Notes: generated by a model not told the origin, from the sequence alone. A DNA stretch of 64,000 nt from Garcia nutans (GCA_947685225.1 CANTUV010000015.1:7936001-8000000); one strand, 5' to 3'. Shown: positions 1 through 11,160, counted from the stretch's first letter. Numbers and translations: made by a program.

Positions 1-225
1 TTGCATGCTTCTAGAACCATGATATATTTAGGCCTTCCTTGTAGCTCCATCTCCATCTTCTTGAATGATAATTCTTGAAGCTCTTTGAAAATCTCTTCTT
101 GAATATGCAAAGCCTCTTTCAAAATCTCTTCTTGAATATGCAAAGCCATGCTAGCTTGATATCTTTTTGCCTTGCTCCTAGTGATTGGTCCACTTGCTAG
201 CTTCAAGGGGTCCTTTCTTGCATCA
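1..225 (-). repeat. A1 3' LTR, partial
   Basis: This stretch matches 6648-6847 (the same part of the 5' LTR) nearly base for base and ends at CATCA, directly beside the polypurine tract. It carries the coding tail of the pol frame, which continues off the window edge without a stop. Differences from the 5' LTR include a few substitutions and a 33-base duplication. Confidence 0.9.
81..146 (-). repeat. 33-bp tandem duplication in the A1 3' LTR
   Basis: Two copies of a 33-base unit (81-113 and 114-146) that is single in the 5' LTR of the same element. The length is 11 codons, so the LTR-encoded reading frame stays open and the motif ALHIQEEI appears twice. Confidence 0.9.
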
Positions 226-239
226 TTCTCCCCCTCTTC
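226..239 (-). promoter_or_regulatory. A1 polypurine tract
   Basis: On the minus strand this is GAAGAGGGGGAGAA, directly followed by the LTR start TGATGCAAG. It is the expected plus-strand primer. It is also protein-coding, giving EEGE of the motif FEEGENDARKD, so the tract is used twice. Confidence 0.85.
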
Positions 240-728
240 AAAAAGATTTGTCCTCAAATCTGCATCATCAAAAGGAGAAAGATCACTTACATTGAAAGTA
301 GCACTAACATTATACGTACCTGGTAAGTCGATCTTGTAGGCATTGTCATTAATCTTCTCCAGCACTTGGAATAGGCCATCTCCTCTAGCTTGCAACTTGT
401 TCTTCCTTTGGTTAGGAAACCTCTCTTTTCGAAAATGCACCCACACCCAATCTCCTACTTGAAACTTCATCTCACTTCTCCCTCTATTTGCAGAATCAGC
501 ATATCTCTTGTTCCTTTTCTCAATATTCGCCCTTGCTTTCTCATGCATCTCTTTCACCAATTTAGCTTTCTTCTCACCATCTAAACTAACAAGCTCATGA
601 GAAGGTAAAGAAACAAGATCCAAAACTATTAGTGGGTTAAAACCATAAACAAGCTCAAAAGGTGAATATCCTGTAGAAGAATGAATAGCAAGATTATAAG
701 CAAACTCAATAAATGGCAAACAATCTTC

Positions 729-2534
729 CTAAGAACTCAAATTCTTACCCACTAAAGTTCTCAACATGGTACCTAAAGTTCTGTTTACTACTTCTGTTTG
801 TCCATCCGTTTGAGGATGACAAGTGGTGGAAAATAACAACTTGGTACCTAACTTTCCCCAAAGCACACGCCAAAAGTGAGACAAAAATTTGGTGTCTCTA
901 TCAGAAACTATGGATTTTGGTATCCCATGAATTCGAACCACCTCCCTAAAGAAGAGTTCGGCCACTAAATTAGCATCATCACTCTTATGACATGGGATAA
1001 AGTGTTCCATCTTACTAAACCTATCAACAACCACGAATATGCTATCTCTCCCCCTCTTAGTCCTTGGTAATCCTAAAACAAAGTCCATACTAATGTCCAT
1101 CCAAGGAGAACTAGGAACAGGTAATGGCATATACAAACCATGAGGCATAGACTTAGACTTAGCTTGCCTACAAGCCAAACAAGCCTTACAAATCTGAATT
1201 ACATACCTTTTCATATTCGGCCAATAAAAGTGCTCATTTAGCATGTCTAAAGTCTTATCAACCCCAAAATGCCCCATCAAACCCCCACAATGTGATTCTA
1301 ATACTAGCAAATCTCTCATAGAACATCTAGGCATGCATAATTTCGAACCCTTAAACAAAAACCCATCATGTCTATAGAAAGAATTAAAAGCACCATGCTC
1401 ACAAGCATCATAAACATTGCCAAAATCAGAATCACCAACATATAAGTCCTTTATACATTCAAATCCAAGCAATTTAGTACTCAAAACATTAAGTAAAGCG
1501 TACCTCCTTGAAAGTGCATCTGCCACTACATTGTCTTTACGTTGCTTGTATTTGATCACATAAGGAAACTTCTCAATCTTCACAACCCATTTTGCATGTC
1601 TTTTATTCAACTTGCCTTGCCCTCTCAAATGCTTCAATGATTCATGGTCTGAATGGATCACGAATTCCTTGGGCAGCAAATAATGCTCCCATACTTCCAA
1701 TGCTCTCACCAAAGCATATAGCTCCTTGTCATAAGTTGAATAATTCAGCTTTGCTCCATTAAGCTTTTCACTAAAGTATGCAATTGGCTTCTTCTCTTGC
1801 ATCAAAACAGCTCCAATACCTACACCAGAAGCATCACATTCAATTTCAAAAGTTGAATCAAAGTTAGGTAAAGCTAAAACGGGTGTAGTAGAAAGCTTCT
1901 CTTTCAAAGCATCAAATGCTTCTTGTTGCTCCTTGCCCCAAACGAATCCCACTTCTTTCTTGATTATTCTAGTCAAGGGGGCTGCCAATGTAGAGAAATT
2001 AGGGACAAATCTCCTATAGAAGCTTGCCGATCCGTGAAAACTCCTCACTTCTGTCACACTTGAAGGATTCGGCCACTCTTGGATAGCTTTCACCTTCTCT
2101 TGATCAACTTCAATTCCCTGCATACTTACAACAAAACCAAGAAAAACAACCCTATCTAGACCAAAAGAACACTTCTTAAGCTTAGCATAAAGGTTTTGCT
2201 CCCTAAGGATTTCAAGCACTTTCCTAACATGTTCAACATGTTCTTCCTCAGTTTTGCTATAAATCAGAATATCATTAAAGTAAACTGCCACAAACTTACC
2301 TAAATAAGCTCTCAAAACATGATTCATTAATCTAATGAAAGTACTAGGTGCATTAGATAAACCAAAAGGCATAACTAACCATTCATACAAACCATATTTC
2401 GTTTTGAAGGCAGTCTTCCATTCATCTCCCGGCTTCATGCGAATTTGATGATAACCACTCATAAGATCAATCTTTGTGAAATATCTCGCCCCATGTAATT
2501 CGTCCAACATGTCATCAAGTCTAGGAATGGGATG
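729..2534 (-). pseudogene. A1 reverse transcriptase, RNase H and integrase
   Basis: This is the central pol block, open for about 593 codons after the stop at 2535. In order it shows the RT palm (FTKIDLMSGYHQI, MPFGLSNAPSTF), the catalytic box as YFNDILIYS, RNase H with FEIECDASGVGIGAVL, the integrase zinc region (CKACLAC) and the integrase core (SMDFVLGL, SDRDTKFLSHFW). The first Asp of the usual RT box F/YxDD is Asn here, so this RT should be inactive even apart from the stops. The segment ends where a Trp codon, still TGG in A3, has become TAG at 729-731. The protein would act in cytoplasmic particles and integrate cDNA in the nucleus. Confidence 0.9.
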
Positions 2535-4283
2535 TCAATACTTCACAGTAATCTTGTTCACAGCCCTACAATCAACACACATCCTCCAAGAACCATCTTT
2601 CTTGGGTACTAATAAGATTGCAACGGCACAAGGACTAAGGCTCTCGCGAACCAAGCCTTTCTCCAAAAGCTCTTCAACTTGTCTTTGCATCTCTTTTGTC
2701 TCCATAGGATTGCTCCTATATGCTGGCCGATTTGGAATTGCAGAACCTGGTATGAAGTCAATTTGATGTTCAATCCCTCTTAATGGCGGGAAACCACTAG
2801 GAAGGTCTTCAGGAAACACATCCTTAAAATCCTGCAACAAAGACAAAAAACCAGAAGGTAAAGAATCAAGAGATTCTTCACTGTCAGCAAGTAACAATTC
2901 TTTATACATAATAATGAGTACAGGCTGCCCTACATCTATCTCTCTTGCTCTTGCATAAAAAGTATGTTTTGCTTTTTCTCCTTGCTTATTTTCTCTCACC
3001 AATGGGCCATTTATTTGTTTGCTTACTTTCTTTTGACTCTCGGCCTCTTTTCCCTTTCTGTACTCACTCACTTTATTATTTTCTCTCTCCCCACCCTTAG
3101 AATTACCCTTGGGTGTTGAAGAAACATCATTGGCCAAATTTGAACCCCCTTGGTTCATGTTGGCCGAAACTTCTTTCTCCCTCTCTAGCATCCTCTTTTG
3201 ATCTTCATACACCTCTTGAGGTGATAATGGTGCTAGAACAACCTTCTTTCCTTCATAAGTAAAGGTATACTTATTAGAAAAGCCATCATGTTGTGCACTT
3301 CTATCATGCTGCCATGGTCTTCCTAATAGCAAATGTCCAGCTTGCATTGGCACTACATCACACAAAACCTCATCTTTATACCACTCAATGGAGAATGGTA
3401 CCTTGACTTGCTTCAACACTTTTACTTCCCCAGCGTCATTGAACCATTGCAACTTGTAAGGATTGGGATGTTTAAAACAAGCTAACCCCAATTTATCCAC
3501 CATTGTAGTCCTAGCAACATTGGTACAACTTCCACCATCAATGATAAGTGTACAAACCTTACCATTCACCAAACACCTAGAGTGGAAAAGATTCTCCCTT
3601 TGATCTAAGCCTTCTTCCTTGACTTGAATATTCAAGGCTCTTCTAGTAACAAGCATCTCTCCATGTTCAGCATTCAAGACTTGATTCTCCCAAGCCTCTT
3701 CATCATATTCGGCCCTATCACCACATTCGGCCTCCTCTTCTTCTTCATGTTCAGATTCTGATTCAATTTCCCCTTCATGGGTAGCAATCATCACCCTCTT
3801 ATTCGGACATTGAGAAGCAATGTGTCCACTTCCCAAACACTTGTAGCATTTAATTTCCCTACTTGGAGTAGGTCTAGAAGATGTTTCCTTGGCTGTTTTT
3901 GCATCCCCATCATTTGGCTTCTTGAAATTAGGATTGTAGGAAGAATTCTTTTGGAAAGAACCCTTGTAATCCCCTTTGTAGGAACCTCCGCTCGAACTTA
4001 AACCCTTGAAGTTTGAAAAATTTCCACTAGCTTTAGAGTAGCCAGTTTTTGAAATAGCTTTATTCTTCAATCTTCTCTCTATCTTCATGGCCTTTTGAAC
4101 TAATTCTTCCATTGTGTTGAATTCATACATCTCCAATTCATTGGCTATGTTCAAATTCAATCCCCCAAGAAATCGTGACATCTTCTTGTCTTCATCTTCA
4201 TCAATATTTGCCCTAGCCATGATCATCTCCATCTCTTTGTGGTACTCTTCCACACTTCTTCCACCTTGAACTAGTCTTGCTAG
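2535..4283 (-). pseudogene. A1 Gag C-terminal half, retropepsin and start of RT
   Basis: This is the same frame as the segments on both sides. It carries the second half of the capsid region (RFLGGLNLNIANELE), a CCHC knuckle CYKCLGSGHIASQC, an acidic linker, a retropepsin with the active-site motif LIIDGGSCTNVA and the flap-side LLGRPWQHDR, and the first RT motifs (LLVPKKDGSWRMCVDCR). It stops at a TGA (2535-2537), probably CGA before deamination. The preceding stop is at 4284-4286. Confidence 0.9.
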
Positions 4284-4871
4284 TCAATTGTACAAATCCA
4301 GAATGTAGTGAGATGGTACAAATCGGCTTCTCATTAGTTCTTTCAAGGTTGACCATTCAGGAATAGGCCTCATACCTTTCCCTCTTCTAATAGCTTTCAA
4401 TTGATCGCACCAAAAGGTAGCATACCCTTGGAACTCTACGGCTGCCAAAACTGATTTCTTCTCTTCGGTGTAGTTATGGCATTCAAAAATCTGCTCAACT
4501 TTCCTCTCCCATTCTATGAACTCTTCTGCATTGTTCTTCCCTTCAAAGGAAGGAATCTTCATCTTGATGGAAGTAAGGTCACCATTAGTGGAAGGTTGAT
4601 TTCCACCTTCATCTTCATCTTCTACCCTTTCGGCTACTTCTAGGGCATCAAGATTTCCTTGCCCTCCTCTCCTAAGCACTCTTCTCACTTGCATTATGGG
4701 ATTTGGATGTGCGGCTGGCTGCCCTTGTTGCACTTGTCGTGCTGCATTCTCTTGCAATCTAGCATCCATCATCTCCATTCGACCAAGCATTGCTGCCAAA
4801 GTCTCATTAAGCCTAGCCAAGCTTTCGGCCATAGCTCCTTCCTTGCTAGTCTCTTCTCCTTTTCCATCCAT
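4284..4871 (-). pseudogene. A1 Gag N-terminal half
   Basis: I chose the ATG at 4871 (MDGKGEE) because it matches the start in A2 and lies just after the putative 3' splice site. The upstream codons have no ATG. The protein shows a helical N-terminus and the plant gypsy capsid signature (EFIEWERKVEQIF, CHNYTEEKKSVLA, FWCDQL). A2 has WWDQL at the last motif, so a Trp is Cys here. The frame ends at a TGA at 4284-4286 where A2 has CGA, a change typical of methylated CpG decay. Confidence 0.85.
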
Positions 4872-4888
4872 GTTAACAAACAAACAAA

Positions 4889-5867
4889 CTCAAAGAAACA
4901 AGATTAGTAAAAATCGATATTCACTCAAGTGTTTAGAATTACCTCACTTTTCTTGTCTTCCTTGATTGCACTTCAGAACCAAGCTCACCAACCAACAATT
5001 GTCAAGTCGTTCAAGAAACTAGAACCTAAATCCTAGAACTAGATAGAAAACAAGACAAGTATCCGGAGGCAATGCAAGGTAATTTGCACTACACGATATA
5101 AAACCAAGTATCGACACAAGCAAATGATACTTAGAAATGTAATGGAATTAAAAGCTAGATAAAGAAATCAGAAATAATGAAGCCAATAAACAAGACCAAT
5201 TTGGATATAATCAATCAAAAACAACCCACACTTGGCAAGCTGCTTTATGGACCTAATCAATTCTACCCAAAATGCTAGCTTCTAGACTCTAATTCCCACC
5301 TATAACACTCAAATAATATGAATATTAAGGTTTGATTTTCGAATTCCAAAAGCCCCTCAAAAGGTGAAATTTTTTGCCCCAAAAATTTTATTACTTCTAA
5401 CCCACCTAGATCTTATCTTTAGCACCCAAATAGCAAGAATATCAAACAATTTTTGTTGAAGTGGTTTTGTACTCTTTTTTTTTTGCTTCCTATCATTATC
5501 CCTCTGATTTGGAACTTAATTTACTCATAAGAACTTTTCAAAATCTGGACTTAATTCGCAACACAGAATTCACTCACAAAACAAATCGAGGGAATACCCA
5601 ACAACACAAAACAATTTTCAAATTTCAATCAGATTAACTCCCTAGGTTTCGAATCCAATTCAGATGCAAGGCCTAAGTTTCAAAATTTGATCAGACTCCT
5701 TTTCCTAGGTTTCGAATTACTCTTTGAACAATCTTTAGGCTTTTCAAATTTTGATATATGACTCTTTTTCGAAAATTAAAGACTAGACTCTCTAAGAACC
5801 CTAAAACGCAGAAATTTAAAAGACCTAAATTAACAAACCCTAGAAAGACAAAGTAGATAAAAATTAC
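4889..5867 (-). other. A1 leader, putative intron
   Basis: About 1 kb between primer site and gag start contains no coding sequence that I can support. On the minus strand it begins CAAG/GTAATTTT 11 bases after the PBS core. It ends CTAATCTTATTTCTTTGAG, with a branch-point-like CTAAT and a pyrimidine-rich stretch, 18 bases before the gag ATG. The acceptor is GAG, which is weak. Families B and C have a similar arrangement. Confidence 0.5.
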
Positions 5868-5877
5868 CTTGTAGCAA

Positions 5878-5890
5878 GGCTCTGATACCA
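5878..5890 (-). promoter_or_regulatory. A1 primer-binding site (initiator tRNA-Met)
   Basis: Minus strand TGGTATCAGAGCC, two bases inside the 5' LTR end. It is complementary to the 3' end of plant initiator tRNA-Met and primes minus-strand DNA synthesis. Confidence 0.9.
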
Positions 5891-6207
5891 AATGACGCGG
5901 ACCCTTAGCAACGATGGCAGCAAACCCAATGTATAACAAAGGTAGAGAACTCCTTAAAACTTGATAATCACCTCCTAAGGAACCCAACGCCTATAAAGAG
6001 ACGCGAACTCACTATGATTGAAGGATTTAGTTGGTAAGAAGAAGGAAAATGCCACAACTCTCGTTGATAAGTAAACCTAATTCTTGATGCAAAGAAAGAA
6101 TTAAAGAATCCACTCTAATCTCTCTCACACGAAAATTAAAAAGAAGAGCTTGTAGAAGAATTCAAAAATTTTATTAATGTTGTAGCTGAAATTCGGCCTA
6201 ATGGTGC

Positions 6208-6219
6208 CCTTAAATAAGG
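6208..6219 (-). promoter_or_regulatory. A1 LTR TATA-like box
   Basis: CCTTATTTAAGG, conserved at the same place in A2 (47581-47592) and A3 (62702-62713), downstream of the U3 repeats. It is the likely core promoter of the element RNA. Confidence 0.55.
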
Positions 6220-6302
6220 GTTACAAAATTCCTAATTGCATATGGAAAATTAAGACTAAAACATTCTAGAAGGATCCTAGGCTTATATGCGAAAATACTT
6301 TC

Positions 6303-6437
6303 AAAAACCCAACAAGAATAGGATTTGACAAAGTCAAAAACAACTTAAAAAACCCAACAAGAATAGGATTTGACAAAGTCAAAAACAACTTAAAAAACCC
6401 AACAAGAATAGGATTTGACAAAGTCAAAAACAACTTA
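6303..6437 (-). repeat. 45-bp tandem repeat, three copies, in A1 U3
   Basis: Three near-identical 45-base units, each containing CCCAACAAGAATAGG and TTTGACAAAGTC, stand shortly upstream of the TATA-like box in promoter direction. They are absent from the A2 and A3 LTRs, which have different U3 repeats. Confidence 0.9.
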
Positions 6438-6847
6438 ACTAATTAAAATAAAAGGATGGGGACCACAAAATAACAAAAATATCCCCTCTAACTAACTATG
6501 AAGATTCGGCCAAGGGGTGCAACAAACTCCCTTGAATTCGGCCAACTTGCATTCATGCATGTGCATGGAAATAAGATTGACCAAGCTTTGACTCTTCCTT
6601 GGTAGTTTCGGCCTAGGCTTAAAAATAGCCTTCAAAGGTTCCTTCTTGGCTTCCATTGCATGATTCTAGAACCATGATATATTTAGGCCTTCCTTGCAGC
6701 TCCATCTCCATCTTCTTGAATGATAATTCTTGAAGCTCTTTGGAAATCTCTTCTTGAATATACAAAGCCATGCTAGCTTGATATCTCTTTGCCTTGCTCC
6801 TAGTGATTGGTCCACTTGCTAGCTTCAAGGGATCCTTTCTTGCATCA

Positions 6848-7490
6848 GCTGCTAAAACTATTTTGAAAAGCTTGGAGCAAATTCACAGCAGAAAAAGTGT
6901 AGGAGAAAGGTGTAAGGGAATTCATGTGGTAAACTCCAATTCTAAAATGGTAAGGCCAATTGTAGAATTGACAAGGCAATTTAAGATAATAAATGCAAGA
7001 AGAAACTTATCTATGCCAAGCCAAGAAACATGTGCAGCATGTGGTGTTGCAAGGAATAGTGCAAATATGTGCTCAACAAACTTTGATCAATATCAAGAGG
7101 GGCAAGAGAAAGTGAACGCCTTAGAGGGTTTCCAACAAAGAGGAAGAAATGATCCATACTCGAATTCTTATAATCTAGGTTGGAGAAGCCATTCAAATTT
7201 CTCTTGGAAAAACCAGCAACAATTTCTACCTCAGTAATCTTTTCAACCTTATTAAAGAGGTCCTTGATTTCAAGGACAAGCTTTAACCCAAGGCAAACCA
7301 AAGAAACCCACACTGGAAGATAATTTGAATGCTTTTATTAAAATTAGCACACAAAATCAAGAATTGAACAACAAGAGGTTTGATTCTTTGGAGGCATCAT
7401 TGAAAAAGATTGAAATGCAAGTTAGGCAATTGGCAAACCAACTTCAAGCACATCAAAAAGGAAAATTTCCAAGCCAACTAGAGTAAGTCA
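6848..7490 (+). pseudogene. Athila gag, 3' part
   Basis: The open stretch to 7237 contains CAACGVARNSANMC, a decayed zinc-knuckle-like cluster, followed by NDPYSNSYNLGWRSHSNFSW, the conserved region after the Gag knuckle in Athila. Downstream (7310-7490), in another frame, comes a coiled-coil-like part with QVRQLANQLQ and then VRAITVLRSGK. The N-terminal Gag is missing because A1 is inserted here. Confidence 0.75.
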
Positions 7491-7639
7491 GGGCAATCAC
7501 AGTTTTAAGGAGTGGAAAGGTAATTGATAAAAAGTTGGTGATTCTTTGGATGTAGGTATCACTTAAGAAAATGGTGAGGAAATACAAACTAACCAAAATC
7601 AACCAAGTCAGTCAAATGAAGAGGAAAGGGTGGAGGCAT

Positions 7640-8361
7640 CAACTTTACCAAAGTTACATAAATCTCCAAATCCTTACAGACCGCCATTTCATTTCCAAAG
7701 TAGGTTGAGAAATGAGAAGTAAGATAAATAATTTTCTAAATTTTATAATATGCTTCCCAAGGTAAGTATAAATCTTCCCATACTTGAGGTAATTAAAAAT
7801 ATGCCAACTTATGCTAAATTTTTCAAGAAATTACATACTAAAAAGAAATGATATGAGCTAAATGAAATGGTGATAGTTTCGGAGGTAGCAAGTGTCATTT
7901 TGCAACATAAGTTACATCTTAAGCTAAAGGACCTTAGAAGTTTTGTGATTAATATATCTATGGGGAATGGAAAAGAAACAATTGGCATATATGACTTGGG
8001 GGCAAGTATAAATTTGATGCCATATTCAATTTACTTGCAATTAGAGCTTCAAGAACTTAAAAAAACCAAGATGGTTTTGCAATTGATGGACAAAACTCTT
8101 AGATCTTCTAAGAAAATTAAGGAGGATGTCATAGTTCAAGTTGGATGTTTAATTATTCATGTTAATTTTATAGTCTTAGACACAGAGGAAGAGATCCCTA
8201 TGAATACTGAAGATGCAATTTTGTTAGGGATACCATTTACTGCTACAACCAGCACTGTAATAAATGTTAAAAATGGAAAATTAACCATTACTATTTTAGG
8301 AAAAATTTTGGTATTTTTAATTTTTAACACTTTTCCTATTTCTACTATTATTATTTATTAA
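7640..8361 (+). pseudogene. Athila aspartic protease
   Basis: It starts with the pre-protease region (FSKFYNMLPKVSINLPILE, MPTYAKFFKKL). The open frame 7867-8361 then carries YDLGASINLMPYSIY, the Athila form of the D-T/L-G-A active site, and later DAILLGIPF, which matches the family's ILGRPF position. Several stops precede 7867. The protein is inactive as it stands. Confidence 0.8.
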
Positions 8362-8444
8362 AACTGCTCTTTATTGATTATACTGATCTTACTATTGAAT
8401 ATGTTTTCTTGTAGTAAAGTAGTAAAGGCAAGCTTAAGAGGGTA

Positions 8445-9660
8445 TTGACCTTGAGTGAAGAGGTTGAAATTTTTGATGCAGAAATTGAGGAGTACAAGTT
8501 CATGTTAGATGATGAGAATGATGAGAAACGACTTGAGTTTCTTAAAATTAAGGAAAAGGAGATTCAACCAAAACTTGTTAAACTTAAAGAACTCCTAAAG
8601 TATTTGAAATATGTTTTTCTTGGGGAGATCAATACACAACTGGTGATCATTTCCTCAACAGTGATGAAAAGGAAAAAGTTGTCAGAGTGTTAAAGAAATT
8701 TAAGAAATCCATCGATTGGGGATTGAATAATATTAAGGGTATTAGTCCTTCCATATGTATGCACAAAATAATTTTAGAGGAAGAAACTAAACCAGTGAGA
8801 GAAGCTCAGAGGAGGCTAAATCCAAACATGAGTGAAGTAGTTAAGAAGGCTGTTCTTAAACTCCTTGACAAAGGGGTGATATACCTTAAAACTGATAGTG
8901 AATGGGCTAGCCCTGTACATATGGCATCAAAGCAAAATAAGTTTAACTGTGGGCAAAAATGAGAAAGGAGAGTTGGTACTAACACGCACACAAACTGGCT
9001 AGATAATGTGCATAGACTATAGGAAGCTAAATTGTGTTATCAAGAAAGATCATTTTATTTTACCATTCATTGATCAAATGCTAGAAAGATTATCTGGACA
9101 TATTTTTTACTATTTTTTGATGGTCTTTCAGGTTACTACCAAGTTCCTATAGTACCAGAGGACCAACCCAAGACAACATTCACTTGTCCTTTTAGAACAT
9201 TTGCTTTTCAGAAGATGCCATTTGGACTTTGTAATGCAGTAGGTACTTTTCAAAGATATATGTTATCCATCATTTCTGACATGTTGGATAAGTTCATTGA
9301 GGTGTTTATGGATGACTTTTCTATTTTTGGCTCTTCATTTGATGATTGTTTGATTAAATTGACTCTTGTGCTTGAAAGATATATTGAATGTAATTTAACT
9401 TTGAGTTGGGAGAAGAGTAAATTCATGGTTGATAGTGGTATAGTTTTGGGACACTCTGTATCCAACAGATGAATTGAGGTGGATAAGGATAAAGTTGATT
9501 TTATTGAGAATTTACCACCTCCCACGTCTGTTAAAGGGATTAGGAGTTTTTTTTGGAACATGTTAGATTTTATAGGAGGTTCATAAAGAATTTTTCAAAA
9601 ATTTCACATCCTTTGTATAATTTGCTTGGAAAAGATGTTCCATTTGTTTTTTTATGATAA
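8445..9660 (+). pseudogene. Athila reverse transcriptase
   Basis: In order: a linker with YVFLGEINTQLVIISS, then KGISPSICMHKIILEEE, RRLNPNMSEVVKK and SEWASPVH. A frame break follows near 8960, then the decayed CIDYRKLN region, then 9215-9472 with MPFGLCNAVGTFQRYM and the catalytic box VFMDDFSIFGSS with both Asp residues present. Frameshifts and stops separate the pieces. Confidence 0.85.
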
Positions 9661-9689
9661 ATGCTTGGATGCATTTAACATTTAAAGAA

Positions 9690-10110
9690 AAAATTAACTT
9701 CTGCCCCTGTAATTATTGCTTCCAATTGGGATTTACCTTTTGAAATTTTGTGTGATGCCTCAAATTATGCTATTGGAGCTGTGTTGGATCAAAGGATAAA
9801 TAAATTGTTGTGTGTAATTTATTATGCAAGTTTATCTTCAAATGATGCTCAAATAAATTACATAACTATTAAGAGAGAAATGTTGGTTGTGGTGTTTAGA
9901 CTTGATAAATTTAGATCTTATTTGATATGATCTAAAGTCATTGTATTTTCAGACTATATGGCCTTAAAATATCTATTGACAAAACCACAAGCTAAATCTA
10001 GACTAATTAGGTGGGTTCTTATGTTACAAGAGTTTGATGTGGAAATCAGGGATAGGAAGGGTAGTGAAAATTTAGTAGCTGGCCATCTTTCTAGGCTACC
10101 CTTTAATGAT
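9690..10110 (+). pseudogene. Athila RNase H
   Basis: Two open pieces (9748-9930 and 9958-10110) carry LCDASNYAIGAVLDQ, VIYYASLSSNDAQINY, FRSYLI, ALKYLLTKPQAK and VLMLQEFDVEI, all in family order. A stop at about 9930 splits them. Confidence 0.85.
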
Positions 10111-11160
10111 GAAAATGCACAAATGACTCTTCAGAATGCTTTTCAAAAATTTCATAATGAACACTTATTTTCCTCAACACAAGTACCATGGTATGCGAAT
10201 ATTGCTAATTATCTTTCTTGTGGTGTTGTGAGGGGAGATTCTTGCCATAATATGTATTGTGGAGGGCATTTTGGAAGAAATAAAATCACTGAGAAGATTC
10301 TTCAAAGTGGTTTGTATGGGCCGAATCTATTCAAAGATCCTTATAATTTTTATATGAAATGTGATAGGTGCCAATGAGCAGAGAACATAAGCAAGAGAAA
10401 TGAAATGTCTCTTTCTATTTTTGTTATAATTGATATTTTTTATATATGGGGGATTGATTTCATGGGGCAATTTCCAAAATCTTTTGGATTTGAATACATC
10501 CTTCTTGCTTAGGATTATGTTTCTAAGTGGGTAGATGCTATCCCCAATAGGACCAATGATGTAAATATTGTTTTGACATTTTTGAAGGAGTACACTTTGA
10601 GCAAGTTTGGAACTCCCAAAGAAATAGTCAATGATGGAGGAAGCCACTTTTGTAATAAATGGTTCAAAAAGCTGATAAAAAATGGGGATTAGGCATAAAG
10701 TGGCAACTCCCTACCATCCCCAAACACCCAACCAGGTAAAAATATCTAATAAGAAAGTCAAGGGGATTTTAGAGAAAACAGTAAGTGCAACAATGAAGGA
10801 CCGGGCGATTTATCTTCTAGAAGCACTTTGGGCATAACAGACGGCTTTCAAAACACCTTTAGGAAAGAGTCCATATCATCTAGTCTTTGGCAAGGCATGC
10901 CACTTGCCAGGAGAATTGGAGTATAAAGCCTATTTGGGCAATTAAGACTATAAATATGGACTTAGATGGGGCGAAAGAGCAAAGAATTGAAGTCTAGTTA
11001 GAGCGGACTGTTTTAGGTTGTTCAAGTATTACCATTTAGTGTTGTTGAACTGTTGAATTTGAAAACCAAAGAGACTTCAAGGTAAATGGCCAAAGGGTTA
11101 AACCTTATTTGGAAGAGCTATAGGTTGAAAAAGCCAAAGAAAGTATGGTATTCGTTGAAG
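10111..11160 (+). pseudogene. Athila integrase
   Basis: A decayed zinc region (GGHFGRNKITEKILQSG, MKCDRCQ) is followed by the core with WGIDFMGQFPKSFG, YVSKWVDAIP, FGTPKEIVNDGGSHFCN and then ATPYHPQTPNQ. A C-terminal part with TPLGKSPYHLVFGKACHLP follows. Many in-frame stops and shifts interrupt it. Confidence 0.85.

Larger units (their letters stand above)
1..728 (-). pseudogene. A1 integrase C-terminal part and LTR-encoded tail
   Basis: The gag-pol frame continues past the TAG at 729-731. It encodes the end of the integrase core, a basic region with GDWVWVHFRKERFP and GDGLFQVLEKI (the usual integrase C-terminal domain of plant gypsy elements), then FEEGENDARKD across the polypurine tract, then the LTR-encoded tail with GPITRSKAKRYQ. 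No chromodomain is obvious. The frame runs off the window edge. In the 5' LTR the same tail ends at a stop at 6619. Confidence 0.8.
1..6847 (-). mobile_element. A1: family A Ty3/gypsy LTR retrotransposon, nearly complete
   Basis: A minus-strand element reading, in its own direction, 5' LTR (5893-6847), initiator tRNA-Met primer site, leader, gag, protease, RT, RNase H, integrase, polypurine tract and the first 225 bases of the 3' LTR, which the window edge cuts. The gag-pol frame is continuous apart from three stop codons, which makes it the best preserved pol in the window. It sits in the gag of an Athila relic, whose sequence resumes at 6848. The target duplication cannot be tested because the other flank lies outside. 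The TGAY ends, Met primer and ORF running into the LTR suggest a CRM-like chromovirus. That placement is inference. Confidence 0.9.
5893..6847 (-). repeat. A1 5' LTR (955 bp)
   Basis: On the minus strand it starts TGATGCAAG and ends GCGTCA. It holds a TATA-like CCTTATTTAAGG (6208-6219), a triple 45-bp repeat upstream of it, and the coding tail (6619-6828, ending in a stop). The tail lies upstream of the promoter here, so this copy is not expected to be expressed from its own LTR. Sequence from the Athila host resumes at 6848. Confidence 0.9.

Noticed and set aside
5876..5890. GCTCTGATACCA-like sequence resembling a tRNA 3' end
   Set aside because: It is the complement of the primer-binding site beside an LTR. 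No cloverleaf can be formed around it. The same holds for the other PBS copies.
7011..7313. Minus-strand open frame opposite the Athila gag
   Set aside because: It is a shadow of the plus-strand Gag motifs, which are clearly recognisable.
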